The translations under genes and the position numbers were made by a program. A stretch of 64,000 nt of DNA from Verrucomicrobiia bacterium. GTDB taxonomy: Bacteria; Verrucomicrobiota; Verrucomicrobiia; Limisphaerales; Pedosphaeraceae. The stretch lies in assembly GCA_036268055.1 (NCBI GenBank), contig DATAUW010000016.1, positions 62,001 through 126,000 on the forward strand, read 5' to 3'. This document shows, piece by piece, positions 12,601 to 20,511 of the stretch. The notes beneath the pieces are model-generated. The model did not search any database and had not been told where the DNA came from. It worked only from the letters and a program-made list of their open reading frames with translations. Each line of letters starts with the position of its first letter. Position 1 is the stretch's first letter.

Positions 12601-13347
12601 ATCGGAACCCTGGCCACCAACGAAACCGCGACGATCCAAATCTCCCTCACCCCGACTGCGGCTGACGAAGGCATGATCACCGACGTCGTCTTCGTCAGTT
12701 CTCACGAAGTGGAAGACAATCTGCCCAACAATACGGCAGCGCTCTCCACTACGGTCGAATCACCGAATGCGGACATCGGCGTCACCGCGCAGGCCAACCC
12801 GAATATCGTCCCGGTGGGCAATAATGTTACTTACACAATCACCGTAACCAACAGTGGTCCTGCATTGGCTCCGGGAGTCACCGTGACCAACAATCTGCCT
12901 GCGGGCGGCATGCTGGTGTCGGACACTGCCACGGGCAGATCGGTCACTAATAGCGACGGATTCCTGATTTCAAGTGTGGGCGATTTGGTGGTCGGCGGGA
13001 CGGCTACTTTCACCGTCACCGTGCAACAGACTCTGAGTGGCACGAATACCAGCACGTTCACCGCGGGTTCGGCGGCGGTTCCGGATCCTTTGAAGAGTAA
13101 TAACAGCATGACCGTCAAGGTCGTCGTCGAAAGCGGATTGACGCTGGGCGTCACGCGTTCCGGTTCATCATTGAACTTTAGCTGGCCAGCCACGGGCAAT
13201 TACGTATTGCAAACCACGAGCAGCCTGGTGCCGCCAGCGATGTGGATAAATGTGACTGGCAGCAGCCCGTCTTTGGTCGGTGGCGTGAATACGCAAACCG
13301 TAACGATCGGCAGTGGCAATGCCTATTTCCGGTTGAGCGCCCAATAA
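3673..13347 (+). CDS. Giant secreted surface protein: Calx-beta, delta-60 propellers, P-like domain, DUF11 (3224 aa)
   Basis: A long signal peptide has its hydrophobic core at about residues 24-37, ending near SWA-APTND. Domains in order are approximate. A PPC-like sugar- or protein-binding module covers 37-166. Seven delta-60 (DUF5122) repeats of the type AVQPDGKIVIGG...RIARLNADGSLDTTF cover 643-1033. Calx-beta domains cover 1050-1560. A second set of seven delta-60 repeats covers 1563-1943, and more Calx-beta domains cover 1943-2623. A proprotein-convertase P-like jelly roll (SSDISMLLVGPAG) covers 2733-2900. Two DUF11 domains cover 2903-3150. A short C-terminal module ends in AYFRLSAQ. Calx-beta and DUF11 domains are known in adhesion and surface proteins; delta-60 repeats are assigned a beta-propeller fold. 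No catalytic motif is visible. A role in adhesion or surface-layer structure is inference. Confidence 0.9.
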   Translation: MCKLEFNRLGKLSSLTTRLKLGVVMLFGLAAITSWAAPTNDNFANAIVIRQLTGTTTGSTVGATSEPLEPVDAGVGGGKTIWYKWTAPVTGTELFNTEGSSFDTVMAVYTGTNVANLTLVAQNDDVAFPSDITSQTSFPTIAGTVYYISVDGNEGDSGSVILNWLATGSHSGGSVGFASGEAMSDSGAPLYIAVESDGYEFLNEASEARLPLAVRVDRTGGSAGRILVDYTIVASNYYDIYITNLYGTNILTTNSDGTFTNIFTTNIVVMSAIQTLADTRLTYNHYTSGNTVTFTNINGQSLPPTVVSLGTNFALPFPCMNSNLPPGLATNGTVVSTITTNIFCLPGMPFTNIVPSAFAGLDFLPSSGTVALNDFQSAIDVPYTVGDDLPNPLDITQLRNPFFLVTLSNARLDPQEGNSGNISPPSIGISNAFVQLLNTEVGGPVGKNVDGLPSPQGTPAEPAVSIANFINSRFWVKENPNTNTTQIVHLTVMRTGTNFSAGFTVDFTADVNPGNQEANAYDSFPLSPGSDYATPFNPDPNSKDMIAHYSLTNGTLSWGAGDGQNKEIVLTINYDPAVQFNEDFVVQLRNPNGGAVGLNDTAVVTILFNDQPAGGIDRDHNPNNAPITNPPFNASPGAGGSNDTVYAVAVQPDGKSVFGGDFRAYNGTPRNRVARMNADGSLDTTFMASPNNGADNTVNCLALQPDGNIIIGGVFGSFNSISRPHVARLSGADGSLDASFNSGLGPNGTVSAVALQADGRVVIGGIFTSVNSTNRINLARLNPDGSLDTTFDPGIGPNGVINAVAVQLDGKIVIGGAFTTIDNIPFRGIARLNADGSLDSSFNPGPGVDNTVYALAEQPDGRVLVGGNFTTINLIPRNNIARMNSDGSTDLTFDPGTGADDIIYTIALQPADGNVLVGGLFTSINSTRRIGVARLFSFGPVDTSFMDTAYNQFAGLINPLANQLVQPKNFLRSIAVQPDGNVMIAGRFNQVGGGVNYNYNTINSGTSFVNGIPTRDAVTPRLNVARLIGGATPGPGNIGLAFGSYNADKANQSFFVSLIRTNGFLGAGTVTFQPTPLHAGTGSAVPNVDYQQTVQNPVWGLDGDLDTWNGGSSDGLSGLNNLPVDALNRRTGFVNSLVNFVTILDNTNTVGNLGVNLQLTQPVSSITLGGEPIASGVALGIGSAPLTIVDNSVPAGTIGFSMSSYFVSEGATNAVISITRTNGSTGPVSVQYQTVPGTGPLGALPGATNDYINTSGILTFESGVTNLTFMVPIVDNFIVRPDRSLTLILTNITGGGIIGVGSASLTIINNNFKAGTLSFLANNGTNTPNFTANENAGVATITVTRQGGSIGTEKISFATSDGSAMAGQDYDPTNGVLTWANGDTVDKTFNIVLHNRGSVTSNLTVNLALSNALTNGFAAPAAFGEFTNAVLTIINDNFFGNPTLSTPTYTVNDNAGAVIITVNRLGGSSQSISVDYATSDGTAKAGTDYQFTSGTLTFLDGQFSQSFSVPIIQSGSPNSNDLQFNVSLSNPQPSSGPGGGVMLGNPSNGTVTIVNSQIQDQPPGTPDTTYNAAAAFNAPIFTMALQTNGSLLVGGDFTEANGILRNRIARLDANGFLDVKFSSGNAGANASVRALAIQSDGAIVIGGLFNTVNGFTENYIARLNFDGSLDSTFNTGVGADNPVYSIAETTGNTLVAGSTRKLVIGGSFASVGGVPYRSVAQLNQDGSVDTTFNAAGANGTVYAVAVYSTNDDINGGKILIGGDFTTVNGTNVNHIARLNADGTLDATFNVPASVNQNFGPNDSVRSIAIQVDGKVLIGGLFTSVAGIPLNYVARLDPLGQVDPTFNVGLGANDAVSAIVIQQDLKILLGGIFTQASGVTRNRLTRLNSDGTVDSSINFGQGANDFIDAIAVQADSKIIVGGGFTQFDGESKPRIARIYGGSETGTGSIQFVSANFQVNESATNIVIGIQRIGGTSNTISVLAGVSNGTAIAGVDYTAVTNLITFGEGETFETLTVPILINPANMGQLVANLSLINPADGSLIVGNQSQALLTIIGANSTVSFSTANYAVNKIGSGGTATITVVRNNSTIGTASVDFTTTDTGTATPFVDYTPVTNTLVFANGQTNATVVIPVSTNGVGEGNLTVGMTLLNPTNTALSPSLPTTATLTIVDSSQAPGNLEFSAPSYSISQLASNAIITVVRTNGSLGTVSVNFSASGGSATPNVDYLPTNGTLSFIDGQLTKSFSVPIFDNTNLTSDVTLNLTLTPTGSGNIVGPTTVPLTIVNQNLDVSFAQGGYFVDENNGSIIIGVTRSGNTNVTAVVNYATADGTASNNVAYLATSGQLTFLPGQTFETFVVPILPDPSITGNRIFFINLTKDASSPAVQLINPVTTTVTVLDDNSGFELGAPAFAILKGATNIIIPVLRKGNTAGSATVGFSAGGGTATPSVEYVATNGVLTFVSGQTSNFFIVQILNDNQIDGDRTVELALANPSTGTQLLPPSSATLTIFDNESGVSFSSANYVVNENGVDATITVVRTGVTNTAVTVNYATADGSAIAGAQYRSASGTLSFAPGETGKTFLVPIIDNNVTGGSKTVNLLLSNPSADTTLSSPVAATLTIFNNDGSLIVAAGAALLTPTNGIITPNTSVTALFSLLNIAGSNTAVSATLLATNGVTNIIVGTNDYGTLAVGGPSVFRPFTFSVNGTNGNSFNAVLKLSFANTNTLVSYTFTLGTSTNSYTNNTLIAINDLTNATPYPSKIIITNLNGVINKVTATVYKMGHAYSSDISMLLVGPAGTNTLLMEDAGGPFTFTNVTLTFDSASTNHLTSTNAPTTGTYQPADLQTGSVFPAGTMGISPPAGPYGTNLNDFTNTNPNGTWSLFVDDTKFLDTGSINQGWSLALTTLNVVAPNVDLSIGITGTPNTVVVSNTLLYTISITNAGPSSATGVVVTNILPPGVINARVLSPLGSSSINSAGNIVTSIGTLATNETATIQISLTPTAADEGMITDVVFVSSHEVEDNLPNNTAALSTTVESPNADIGVTAQANPNIVPVGNNVTYTITVTNSGPALAPGVTVTNNLPAGGMLVSDTATGRSVTNSDGFLISSVGDLVVGGTATFTVTVQQTLSGTNTSTFTAGSAAVPDPLKSNNSMTVKVVVESGLTLGVTRSGSSLNFSWPATGNYVLQTTSSLVPPAMWINVTGSSPSLVGGVNTQTVTIGSGNAYFRLSAQ

Positions 13348-13363
13348 GCGGATTGCGGCGGTC

Positions 13364-13426
13364 GCAACCTTCGGCCGGAAGGTTGCAGGGAAGTTATGAA
13401 TGCCGGTTCCCGGTGGTGCCGGCATT
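13364..13426 (+). terminator. Two hairpins after the giant surface-protein gene
   Basis: GCAACCTTC (13364-13372) pairs with GAAGGTTGC (13378-13386). Then AATGCCGG (13399-13406) pairs with CCGGCATT (13419-13426), followed by TTGCCTTT. The second could act as a weak intrinsic terminator; there is no long T-run. Confidence 0.45.
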
Positions 13427-13524
13427 TGCCTTTGGAAGAGACAAAATCAGCGCGCGGGGTTTGGCCTGGCCATCTCCGGCGGGACATCCACTGAAAAGGG
13501 GATGTCGTTTGAGTGACACTTTAT

Positions 13525-16500
13525 ATGAAGATCTTAAAAGCTAGCGGTTCATCGCGGTCCAAAATCGTTAAACTTGCCGCGTTGGGGCTCACGTTTTTTT
13601 CCGGCATGCACACCGCGCTGGCCGACACTGGTCTCAGCACCAATGTCCAGGCGCAAATCCAAGCGTTTGAAGCCGAGAAAGCCTCTTTTACGCCGACTGA
13701 ACAGAAGATGGATTCGCAGTTGATCTTTGCCTACAAGCAGAGCAAGAACCTGCCCATCGCCGGCGGCGCGGTTCCGCAACTCAAGCTCGCGGTAAAGCCC
13801 GATGCGAGTGGCAATCTCAAAGTAGAAATCCGCGCCAGTTCGACGCCTGATTTGGTGAAACAAATCCTCAAGGCAGGCGGAACTGTGACCGGCAACTTCC
13901 CGCAGTTGGGCGTCGTCACCGCCACCATGCCGGTGACCCAGTTGGAAAATGTCGCGGCTTCTTCGTCGGTGGTCTTTATGAAACCGGCGGCGATTGCGGT
14001 GCATAACAATTCCGATCCGGAAGGCGTGATCGCGCATCGTGACGATACCGGCCGCAGCACATTTCGCCTGGATGGCAGCGGCGTAAAAGTGGGTGTGATG
14101 TCGGACAGTGTGGATTTTCTGAGCCAGGCACAATCGCTGGGCGCGTTGGGGGCCGTCACGGTGTTGCCCGGGCAGAGCGGTGTTCCCGGCACGGGCGAAG
14201 GCACGGCGATGCTCGAAATCGTTCATGCGATGGCGCCCGGCGCGCAATTATTTTTCTCCACGGGCGACGGCGGCGAGGCGGCTTTTGCGAACAACATCCG
14301 GCAACTGCGTTTCACCTACGGCTGCGATATCATCGTGGATGACCTCACTTATGCCGACGAATCGCCGTTTCAAGACGGCGTCGTGGCGCAGGCGGTCAAT
14401 GCTGTGACGGATAGCGGCGGCCTCTATTTTTCGTCCGCAGCGAATTCGGGTAATTTTGATGCCGGCACCTCCGGCACCTGGGAAGGTGATTTCGTCAGCG
14501 GCGGAGCGGCGGGCAGTCCGGTGAATGGCAAGGGCGGTGAGGTGCTTAGTTTCGGAACAAATAATTTCGACGTCGTGACGCAGGAAAGCAGCGAAGATGC
14601 TCCCACGGCGCTCTTCTGGTCCGACCCGCTCGGCGCTTCGACCAACGATTATGATTTGTTCGTTCTGGATTCGACCGGCGCAACCATCGTCAGCAGTTCC
14701 GTCACCGTGCAGAACGGAACGCAGGATCCTTTTGAAATCGTCGCGGCGCCTTTGCAGAACCAACAGATTGTCGTGGTGCTGGCCAGTGGCACGAACCGGT
14801 TTCTCCATATTGACACTGATCGCGCGGTGTTGTCCGTCGGCACGCAAGGCAGTACTCGCGGACATAATGCCGCGACCAACGCCTTCACCGTCGCGGCTGT
14901 GGACGTGGGCACTGCCGCGGGCAGTTTCTTCATCGGCGGCCAGGCGAACCCAGTTGAATTTTTCAGTTCGGACGGTCCGCGTCATATGTTCTATTTCGCC
15001 AATGGCAAACCGATCACTCCGGGGGATTTTTCGCTGACGGGCGGAACCGTTTTGCCCAAGCCTGACATCGCCGCGGCCAACGGCGTCACGACCACCTTGC
15101 CGCCGGATTCGGGATTGAATCCTTTCTTCGGCACGTCCGCTGCCGCGCCGCATGCCGCCGGCATCGCTGCGCTGATCAAATCGTATAATCCCAGCCTGAA
15201 TGAGGCGCAGATCCGTTCGGTCATGACCACCTCGGCATTGGACATCGGAGCCCTGGGGGTTGACCGCGATTCCGGTTCGGGCATAGTCATGGCGCTTCAA
15301 GGTTTGCAGGGTTCACCGGTTCCCGCGCCGACGCCAAATTTGCTGATTGTGACCAACATCGTTTCCGGCGGCAACGGCAACGGAATGATTGACAATGACG
15401 AATGTAATTCGATGGACATCGTGCTTACCAACGTGGGCACTGCGGCAGCGACGGATGTCTTCGCCACTTTGACATCGTCCACGCCGGGAGTGGTCGTCGC
15501 CATATCGTCGGCTTCCTACCCCAACATTTCGACCAATTCGAGCGCGACCAATGCCACGAGTTTTCACGTGAGCACGTCGCCCGCTTTTATTTGCGGCAGC
15601 ACGATCAATTTCTCGCTGGTGTTGAAGTCTGATCAATCCACCGTCACCAACGTGTTCACGGTTGCCACCGGCACGCCGGGTGTGCCGGTGCGCTTTGACA
15701 GCCTCGCGCCGGTGGCCATTCCCGATGACAACCCGGTGGGCACGAACTCGACGATCATCGTCAGTAATTTGACCTCGGGCATTGCGCATGTCTCGGTCTC
15801 GCTGAATATCATTCATCCGTTTGTTTCGGACCTGACTTTGCAATTAATCGGGCCGGACGGCACCTCCGTTGTGCTCGCAGAAAACGCCGGCGGCAGCGGC
15901 CAGGATTTCGGCGTGGATTGCAGCGACCCGGATCGCACCACGTTTGATGATTCCGCGGCAGTGTCCATCAACAACGCCATCGCACCTTTCATCGGTACCT
16001 TCCAACCACAGCAACAACTGGCCTCGTTCACCGGCAAGGCCGGTCTCGCGGCGAACGGCGCGTGGAGTTTGCAAATGGTGGACGGCGCACTGGGTGACAT
16101 CGGTTTCCTCCAATGCTGGTCGTTGAATATCACGCCGGCGCTTTGCGTAGATGGCGGCGGCCAATGCCCGGGAGTGGATCTGTCAGTCGGCATGAGCGCG
16201 TCGCCGAATCCGGTGACCGTGAATAGCAATTTGACTTACACCATCAGCGTGACCAACAACGGGCCGGACACCGCGAAAAATGTCGCGGTCAATCAATCAT
16301 TGCCGACTAATGTAGTTTTTGTTTCCGCGAACTCTTCGCAGGGAACCATCAATGTTGGCAGTGGCGCGGTAAGTTGCAATATCGGTACGCTTAATGTCGG
16401 TGATACCGCCAGTGTGACGGTGATCGTTAGCCCGCAATCACCCGGAACCATTTTCTCGACAGCCACCGTCGGCGCGCTCGAACCCGACGTGAATCCATTC

Positions 16501-19500
16501 AACAATACCGTGACCGTAAGCACCGTCGTGCGGCTCGCAAGTTCGGATTTGTCCGTGGTGTTGAGCCAGAATCCCAGCCCGGTATTGCTGGACGGCATTT
16601 TGACTTATACGGCGTTGGTCTTGAACAACGGCCCGACGATTGCGACGAACGTCATCGTCTCAAATACGTTGCCGCTGAATGTGGCTTTCGTTTCGGTCGC
16701 CACGTCGCAAGGCGGCGCGTTCAATTCGGCAAACAAAGTGATTGCCGGCCTGGGTAATCTTGCGGTCGGCAGCAACGCCACCGTTACGATTCAGGTGATG
16801 CCGCTGGTGTTGGGATCCATCACCGCATCGTCCACCGTTTCATCTGATTTACCTGACGAAGTCGCCGCCAATAATACTTCCATCATCACTGATAACGTCA
16901 CTGCCGCCGCGGATTTGCAGTTGACCTTGAACGGGCCGAAAGTCGCCGTGGTCGGAAGCAATATTGTTTATACCATTACGGCATTGAACGCCGGTCCGAG
17001 CATCTCGACCGGGGTGAGCATCAAAGACACTCTCCCAACCGGCGTGGCGCTGATTTCTGCGGTGTCAGCGCAAGGACCTTGCACGAACGTGGGCAGCGTG
17101 GTCACCTGCCAGCCGACTAATATCCCGGTGGGTTCCAATGTGACCATCACTATCACCGTCAGCACGGCCACCACGATGCTCATGAACGTCACCAACATGA
17201 CGTTGATTGATTCGGCGAGCATCGTCGGCGCGGAAGGCGATCCGAATATCGGCAACAACAGCGCGAGCTTGTCCACCATTCTTAGCATCCCGACGCTCAA
17301 TGTCATAGCTGCTGGTTTCTTCCTCGAAGCGGAAAGTTTCCGACCGGCCAACGGCATGATTGATCCGGGCGAACAAGTGACGATGCAGTTGCGCCTGCAA
17401 AATCTTGGCAATATTGATACCTCGAATCATTTGACGGCAACGCTGTTGAATTCCGGCGGCGTGGTCCCGGTGGGAACGCAATCGGCGGACTATGGCATGT
17501 TGACCGTCGGCGGTCCGGCGACGAACGAGCCGTTCACGTTCGTTGCCAGCGGAACCAACGGCAGGACGATCACGGCGAGTTTGCAGTTGATGAACGGCAG
17601 CGCGAATCTCACAGTGTTGAAATTCACCTTCACCTTGCCGACGACCAACGGTTTTGCGAACGCGAATAATATCATCATCCCCGATCATGGTCCGGGCTCG
17701 CCGTTCCCCTCGACGAATGTCGTGACGGGTGTGACCGGCTTGATCGGCAAAGTGACGGTGACGATGACGAACGTCAATCACACGTTCCCGGATGACGTGG
17801 ACATGCTGCTCGTCGGACCCAAGGGCCAGAATGTTTTGCTGATGTCGCACACGGGCTCAGGCGGATTGCTGACCAATGTGTCGCTGACGTTCGATGACGG
17901 CGCGCTCAATTCACTCGGCCAGATTAATTTCCTGCCGACGAACAGCCAGATTTTGTCCGGCAGTTATGCGCCGACCCAGAATGGTGACGTGAATTTCACG
18001 AACAACTTCAAGGGCACGATCACCGTGAATCCGAACAACCCGCCGCCGCAAGCGCCTTACGGCACGAACCTCGCCGTCTTCAACGGTACGGTCGCGAACG
18101 GAAATTGGGTATTGTATGTGTTTGATAGTGCGACGGGCGATGCGGGCGAAATCGTGGGCGGCTGGGCACTGGGCATTTCCTCCGGCAGCGAGGTCAACCC
18201 GGTGGTAGATTTGGGCATCACGGGCAAGGCTTCGTCCAACTCTGTGACCGCAGGTGATAATCTGACCTACACTTTCACCATCACCAATAATGGTCCGAAT
18301 CCCGCGAGTGTGGTGCAGTTCACGAACCAGTTGTCAACCAACGTGACGCTGATCTCGGCAACGAACAGCGCCCATGCGCTGACTGGCACGGACAATGGCA
18401 TTGTTGATTGCACATTCACCAACTTGAGCACGGGTACAAATATCACCGTGACCGTGGTGGTCACCGCGAAGGCTTCGGGAACGATGACCAACACCGCGAG
18501 CGTCACCGGCGCGGACAGCGATCCGAACCAATCCAATAATTCCGCGTCCGTCGTGACTTCTGTCTCCGCGCCGATCGCAGACCTGGCAATGGGTGTGACG
18601 GGTCCGACGAACTCCGTAGTCGGTAGCAATGTCACTTACGTGATTACGATCACCAACAACGGTCCGGGAATCGCGGTGAGCGCAAATCTCGCTGATATGA
18701 TGCAAACGGGTTTGCGTTTTGTGGCAGGCACTTCGACACTTGCGTCCACTTTCTCCACTACGACCAATGGCGTCACCTTGTGCACCCTGGGCAACCTGGT
18801 TTCGAACCAGACTGCCACCGTAACGGTGACGTTGCTTGCGACCAATTCGGGAACGCTTACCAACACTTTCTCTGTCAGCACCACCTCGACGGACTTGAAC
18901 ATCACCAACAATTCAGTTCCTCTGGCGACGACCTTCACCTTGCCTGCGCCGGACATCGTCGCGTCAGGCGCGCATTTGATCGGGGGTCCGGCGAATGGCA
19001 GCATTCTCGCTGGCCAGACTGTCACCATTTCGCTGCAACTGGCGAACGTCGGCACGGCAGACGCGACCAATCTTTCGGCGACCTTGCTTGCGGGCAACGG
19101 AGTGATGTTGTCCGGTGGGAACAATACGCAAAATTACGGCGTGCTGGTGCATGGCGGGCCTTCCATCGCGGAACCGTTCACCTTCACCGTTGGCGGCATT
19201 TCCAACAGCGCTTCAGTGGTGGCGACGTTGCAGTTGTCGGATGATAATAACGGCACGAACCTGCCGCCGGTCAGTTTCACGTTCAATCTGCCTCAAACGA
19301 ACTCGTATGCGAATGCCAATGGCATCGTGATTCCTGATCACGGTCCTGCGACACCCTATCCTTCCGTGATCACTGTGACCAACGGAACCGGCCTGGTAAG
19401 CAAAGCGACGGTGACGCTGAATAACTTCAGCCATCAATTCCCGAATGACGTTGAGATCATGTTGGTCGGCCCCGCTGGTCAAAGCGTGGTGCTGATGTCG

Positions 19501-20427
19501 GGCGTCGGCGGCGCGCGCGCGGTCACAAATATCACCCTGACCTTTGACGATGCCGCGACGAACCTGCTGCCGTCTTCGACGGATCAATTCTCGGTTAACA
19601 TGCGCCAGTTGGTTTCGGGCACAAACCTTCCGACCGACTTCGGTTTGGGCATGCCGTTCGCGAGTCCCGCGCCGGCCGCGCCTTCCGCTTCGGCTCTGAC
19701 AAACTTTGTTGGCAGCAATCCGGCGGGCACTTGGGCCTTGTATGTATTGGATGATTCTCCGGGCGATAGTGGCATTATCGCCGGTGGCTGGAGCTTGAAT
19801 CTGGCGACGGTCAGTCCTGTGAATTCCGCCGCGGATCTCGCGGTCAGCATAGTGAAATCATCGGGCGCGGTCGCTACGGGCGGCACGGCCACATTCACTG
19901 TCACTATCACGAATAAAGGTCCGTCGGCTGCGGCCAATGTGACCATCACGGACACGCCTTCGATCGGATTGACGTTCACTGGCACTTCGCTGGGCGTCTC
20001 CACGATCAATTCCAATAGCTCGGTGTTATTCAATATCGGCAGCCTCGCGGCGGGCAGCAATACGAGCTTCACTATTTCAACGAGTCCGACGGTTGGCGGC
20101 ACGCTGGCGAACGCGGTTGCGGTCAGTTCCGACCAGACCGATCTCAATCCGGGCGACAACACCGCGCAAGCCAGCTTCCAGGTGTTGCTCACTCCGCCAA
20201 CGCTGACCGCCACGGCGGGCAGCACGAATGGCACGTTCGCATTGACGCTGAACATCTCCGGGCCGGTGGGTATTTATAATATCTTTGCGACGACTAACAT
20301 CACCGACGCGTTCAGTACCTGGACGACGGTCGGCAGCGTGACCAACTCGTCCAGTTCGGTGCCATTCACCGATACGAACGCGGCGAATTTCCCATCGCGC
20401 TACTATCGCGCTGTGCTGGCCCAGTAA
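13525..20427 (+). CDS. Giant secreted subtilase-like protein with P-like and DUF11 domains (about 2300 aa)
   Basis: The ATG at 13525 gives MKILKASG... and a signal peptide ending near HTALA-DTG; an in-frame GTG at 13513 is an alternative. Residues about 175-565 form a peptidase S8-like domain. Asp194 lies in VMSDSVD. Glu225 lies in GEGTAMLEIVHAMAP, where classical subtilisins have the HGT histidine. Ser538 lies in FFGTSAAAPHAAG, and FSSAANSGN supplies the oxyanion Asn. Three P-like domains follow (LQLIGPDG, MLLVGPKG, IMLVGPAG), alternating with about six DUF11 modules. A C-terminal module ends RYYRAVLAQ. It is probably an exported peptidase or a peptidase-derived surface protein. Glu for His recalls sedolisins, but the rest is subtilase-like. 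It is co-directional with the two genes upstream. Confidence 0.88.
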   Translation: MKILKASGSSRSKIVKLAALGLTFFSGMHTALADTGLSTNVQAQIQAFEAEKASFTPTEQKMDSQLIFAYKQSKNLPIAGGAVPQLKLAVKPDASGNLKVEIRASSTPDLVKQILKAGGTVTGNFPQLGVVTATMPVTQLENVAASSSVVFMKPAAIAVHNNSDPEGVIAHRDDTGRSTFRLDGSGVKVGVMSDSVDFLSQAQSLGALGAVTVLPGQSGVPGTGEGTAMLEIVHAMAPGAQLFFSTGDGGEAAFANNIRQLRFTYGCDIIVDDLTYADESPFQDGVVAQAVNAVTDSGGLYFSSAANSGNFDAGTSGTWEGDFVSGGAAGSPVNGKGGEVLSFGTNNFDVVTQESSEDAPTALFWSDPLGASTNDYDLFVLDSTGATIVSSSVTVQNGTQDPFEIVAAPLQNQQIVVVLASGTNRFLHIDTDRAVLSVGTQGSTRGHNAATNAFTVAAVDVGTAAGSFFIGGQANPVEFFSSDGPRHMFYFANGKPITPGDFSLTGGTVLPKPDIAAANGVTTTLPPDSGLNPFFGTSAAAPHAAGIAALIKSYNPSLNEAQIRSVMTTSALDIGALGVDRDSGSGIVMALQGLQGSPVPAPTPNLLIVTNIVSGGNGNGMIDNDECNSMDIVLTNVGTAAATDVFATLTSSTPGVVVAISSASYPNISTNSSATNATSFHVSTSPAFICGSTINFSLVLKSDQSTVTNVFTVATGTPGVPVRFDSLAPVAIPDDNPVGTNSTIIVSNLTSGIAHVSVSLNIIHPFVSDLTLQLIGPDGTSVVLAENAGGSGQDFGVDCSDPDRTTFDDSAAVSINNAIAPFIGTFQPQQQLASFTGKAGLAANGAWSLQMVDGALGDIGFLQCWSLNITPALCVDGGGQCPGVDLSVGMSASPNPVTVNSNLTYTISVTNNGPDTAKNVAVNQSLPTNVVFVSANSSQGTINVGSGAVSCNIGTLNVGDTASVTVIVSPQSPGTIFSTATVGALEPDVNPFNNTVTVSTVVRLASSDLSVVLSQNPSPVLLDGILTYTALVLNNGPTIATNVIVSNTLPLNVAFVSVATSQGGAFNSANKVIAGLGNLAVGSNATVTIQVMPLVLGSITASSTVSSDLPDEVAANNTSIITDNVTAAADLQLTLNGPKVAVVGSNIVYTITALNAGPSISTGVSIKDTLPTGVALISAVSAQGPCTNVGSVVTCQPTNIPVGSNVTITITVSTATTMLMNVTNMTLIDSASIVGAEGDPNIGNNSASLSTILSIPTLNVIAAGFFLEAESFRPANGMIDPGEQVTMQLRLQNLGNIDTSNHLTATLLNSGGVVPVGTQSADYGMLTVGGPATNEPFTFVASGTNGRTITASLQLMNGSANLTVLKFTFTLPTTNGFANANNIIIPDHGPGSPFPSTNVVTGVTGLIGKVTVTMTNVNHTFPDDVDMLLVGPKGQNVLLMSHTGSGGLLTNVSLTFDDGALNSLGQINFLPTNSQILSGSYAPTQNGDVNFTNNFKGTITVNPNNPPPQAPYGTNLAVFNGTVANGNWVLYVFDSATGDAGEIVGGWALGISSGSEVNPVVDLGITGKASSNSVTAGDNLTYTFTITNNGPNPASVVQFTNQLSTNVTLISATNSAHALTGTDNGIVDCTFTNLSTGTNITVTVVVTAKASGTMTNTASVTGADSDPNQSNNSASVVTSVSAPIADLAMGVTGPTNSVVGSNVTYVITITNNGPGIAVSANLADMMQTGLRFVAGTSTLASTFSTTTNGVTLCTLGNLVSNQTATVTVTLLATNSGTLTNTFSVSTTSTDLNITNNSVPLATTFTLPAPDIVASGAHLIGGPANGSILAGQTVTISLQLANVGTADATNLSATLLAGNGVMLSGGNNTQNYGVLVHGGPSIAEPFTFTVGGISNSASVVATLQLSDDNNGTNLPPVSFTFNLPQTNSYANANGIVIPDHGPATPYPSVITVTNGTGLVSKATVTLNNFSHQFPNDVEIMLVGPAGQSVVLMSGVGGARAVTNITLTFDDAATNLLPSSTDQFSVNMRQLVSGTNLPTDFGLGMPFASPAPAAPSASALTNFVGSNPAGTWALYVLDDSPGDSGIIAGGWSLNLATVSPVNSAADLAVSIVKSSGAVATGGTATFTVTITNKGPSAAANVTITDTPSIGLTFTGTSLGVSTINSNSSVLFNIGSLAAGSNTSFTISTSPTVGGTLANAVAVSSDQTDLNPGDNTAQASFQVLLTPPTLTATAGSTNGTFALTLNISGPVGIYNIFATTNITDAFSTWTTVGSVTNSSSSVPFTDTNAANFPSRYYRAVLAQ

Positions 20428-20461
20428 CGAATTCGATCATTCAATTACGTCTTCGCCTGTA

Positions 20462-20482
20462 GCGGCGGTCTATGACTGCCGC
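20462..20482 (+). repeat. Dispersed hairpin element (GGCGGTC-TAT-GACYGCC family)
   Basis: GCGGCGGTC TAT GACTGCCGC forms a nine-pair stem with one G-T wobble, 34 bases after a stop codon, followed by ACTTTTC. Related copies lie at 31388-31404, 49931-49944 (partial) and 59470-59486. All lie 3' of genes, so it may serve as a terminator or mRNA-end structure. Confidence 0.6.
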
Positions 20483-20511
20483 ACTTTTCAAGCGCGAGCG
20501 CAATCCATCCC

